Positions 13,427-13,447 of a stretch of 13,447 bases of DNA are shown here, in pieces (the stretch's first letter is position 1; each line of letters starts with the position of its first letter). The position numbers and the translations under genes are program-made. Origin of the DNA: Prochloron sp. SP5CPC1 (GTDB lineage Bacteria; Cyanobacteriota; Cyanobacteriia; Cyanobacteriales; Prochloraceae); NCBI GenBank assembly GCA_014323965.1, contig JACONB010000003.1, positions 23,168 through 36,614 on the forward strand. The letters run 5' to 3'. The notes under the pieces were generated by a model. The model did no database searches. It had not been told where the DNA came from and saw nothing but the letters and a program-made list of their open reading frames with translations.

Positions 13427-13447
13427 TGAATATAGGTAATTCTTGGG
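13426..13447 (+). CDS. Possible start of a downstream gene
   Basis: The glmM stop TGA (13424-13426) overlaps an ATG (13426-13428) as TGATG, and the frame MNIGNSW stays open to the window edge. GGGGG at 13416-13420 could serve as a ribosome binding site. Seven codons are too few to identify it. Confidence 0.3.

Overview
The window comes from a phycoerythrin-producing cyanobacterium, probably filamentous. The evidence is the cpeBA operon (C-phycoerythrin beta and alpha subunits), chlM (chlorophyll synthesis), a cyanobacterial-type rpsD, four HIP1 octamers (GCGATCGC at 59-66, 2494-2501, 3980-3987 and 12783-12790), heptamer STRR repeats and several palindromic dispersed repeats common in cyanobacteria. 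No RNA operon, tRNA or CRISPR array is visible. I make no species call.

Layout. 1-1839 (minus): a decayed TPR-CHAT gene with two frame breaks, running off the left edge. 2027-2310: remains of a toxin-antitoxin pair whose truncated toxin ends on the start codon of an intact PD-(D/E)XK-like gene (2307-2804). 2982-4071: intact cpeB-cpeA, closed by a strong hairpin terminator. 4143-4502 (minus): C-terminal ATPase fragment of a histidine kinase. 4683-6210: an IscB (OMEGA) element, made of a HEARO/omega RNA, an iscB gene broken by a lost start codon and two nonsense codons, and an end-like repeat. 6211-7450: a patchwork of palindromes, heptamer repeats, a TPR scrap, an antitoxin-like gene with a truncated RelE-type toxin, and the 3' part of a DUF5615 PIN-like gene. 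7496-8113: rpsD. 8195-9184 (minus): moaA. 9305-10869 (minus): a TIR protein plus KGGVGR-type ATPase operon with both genes broken, followed upstream by an 88-bp duplication that carries a second copy of the TIR start. 11227-11916: chlM. 12032-13426: a glmM-like phosphohexomutase whose last codons come from an octamer repeat.

How it works together. The living genes are housekeeping or photosynthetic: light harvesting (cpeBA), chlorophyll (chlM), molybdenum cofactor (moaA), translation (rpsD) and cell-wall precursor (glmM). Almost everything between them is accessory defence, toxin-antitoxin or mobile DNA in an advanced but readable state of decay. I count eight to nine gene remnants in 13.4 kb. 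The most interesting item is the IscB/omega-RNA locus: the RNA still folds well and all nuclease catalytic residues are present, but three point changes stop the protein from being made. Next is the TIR-KGGVGR operon, whose ATPase has lost its Walker B segment.
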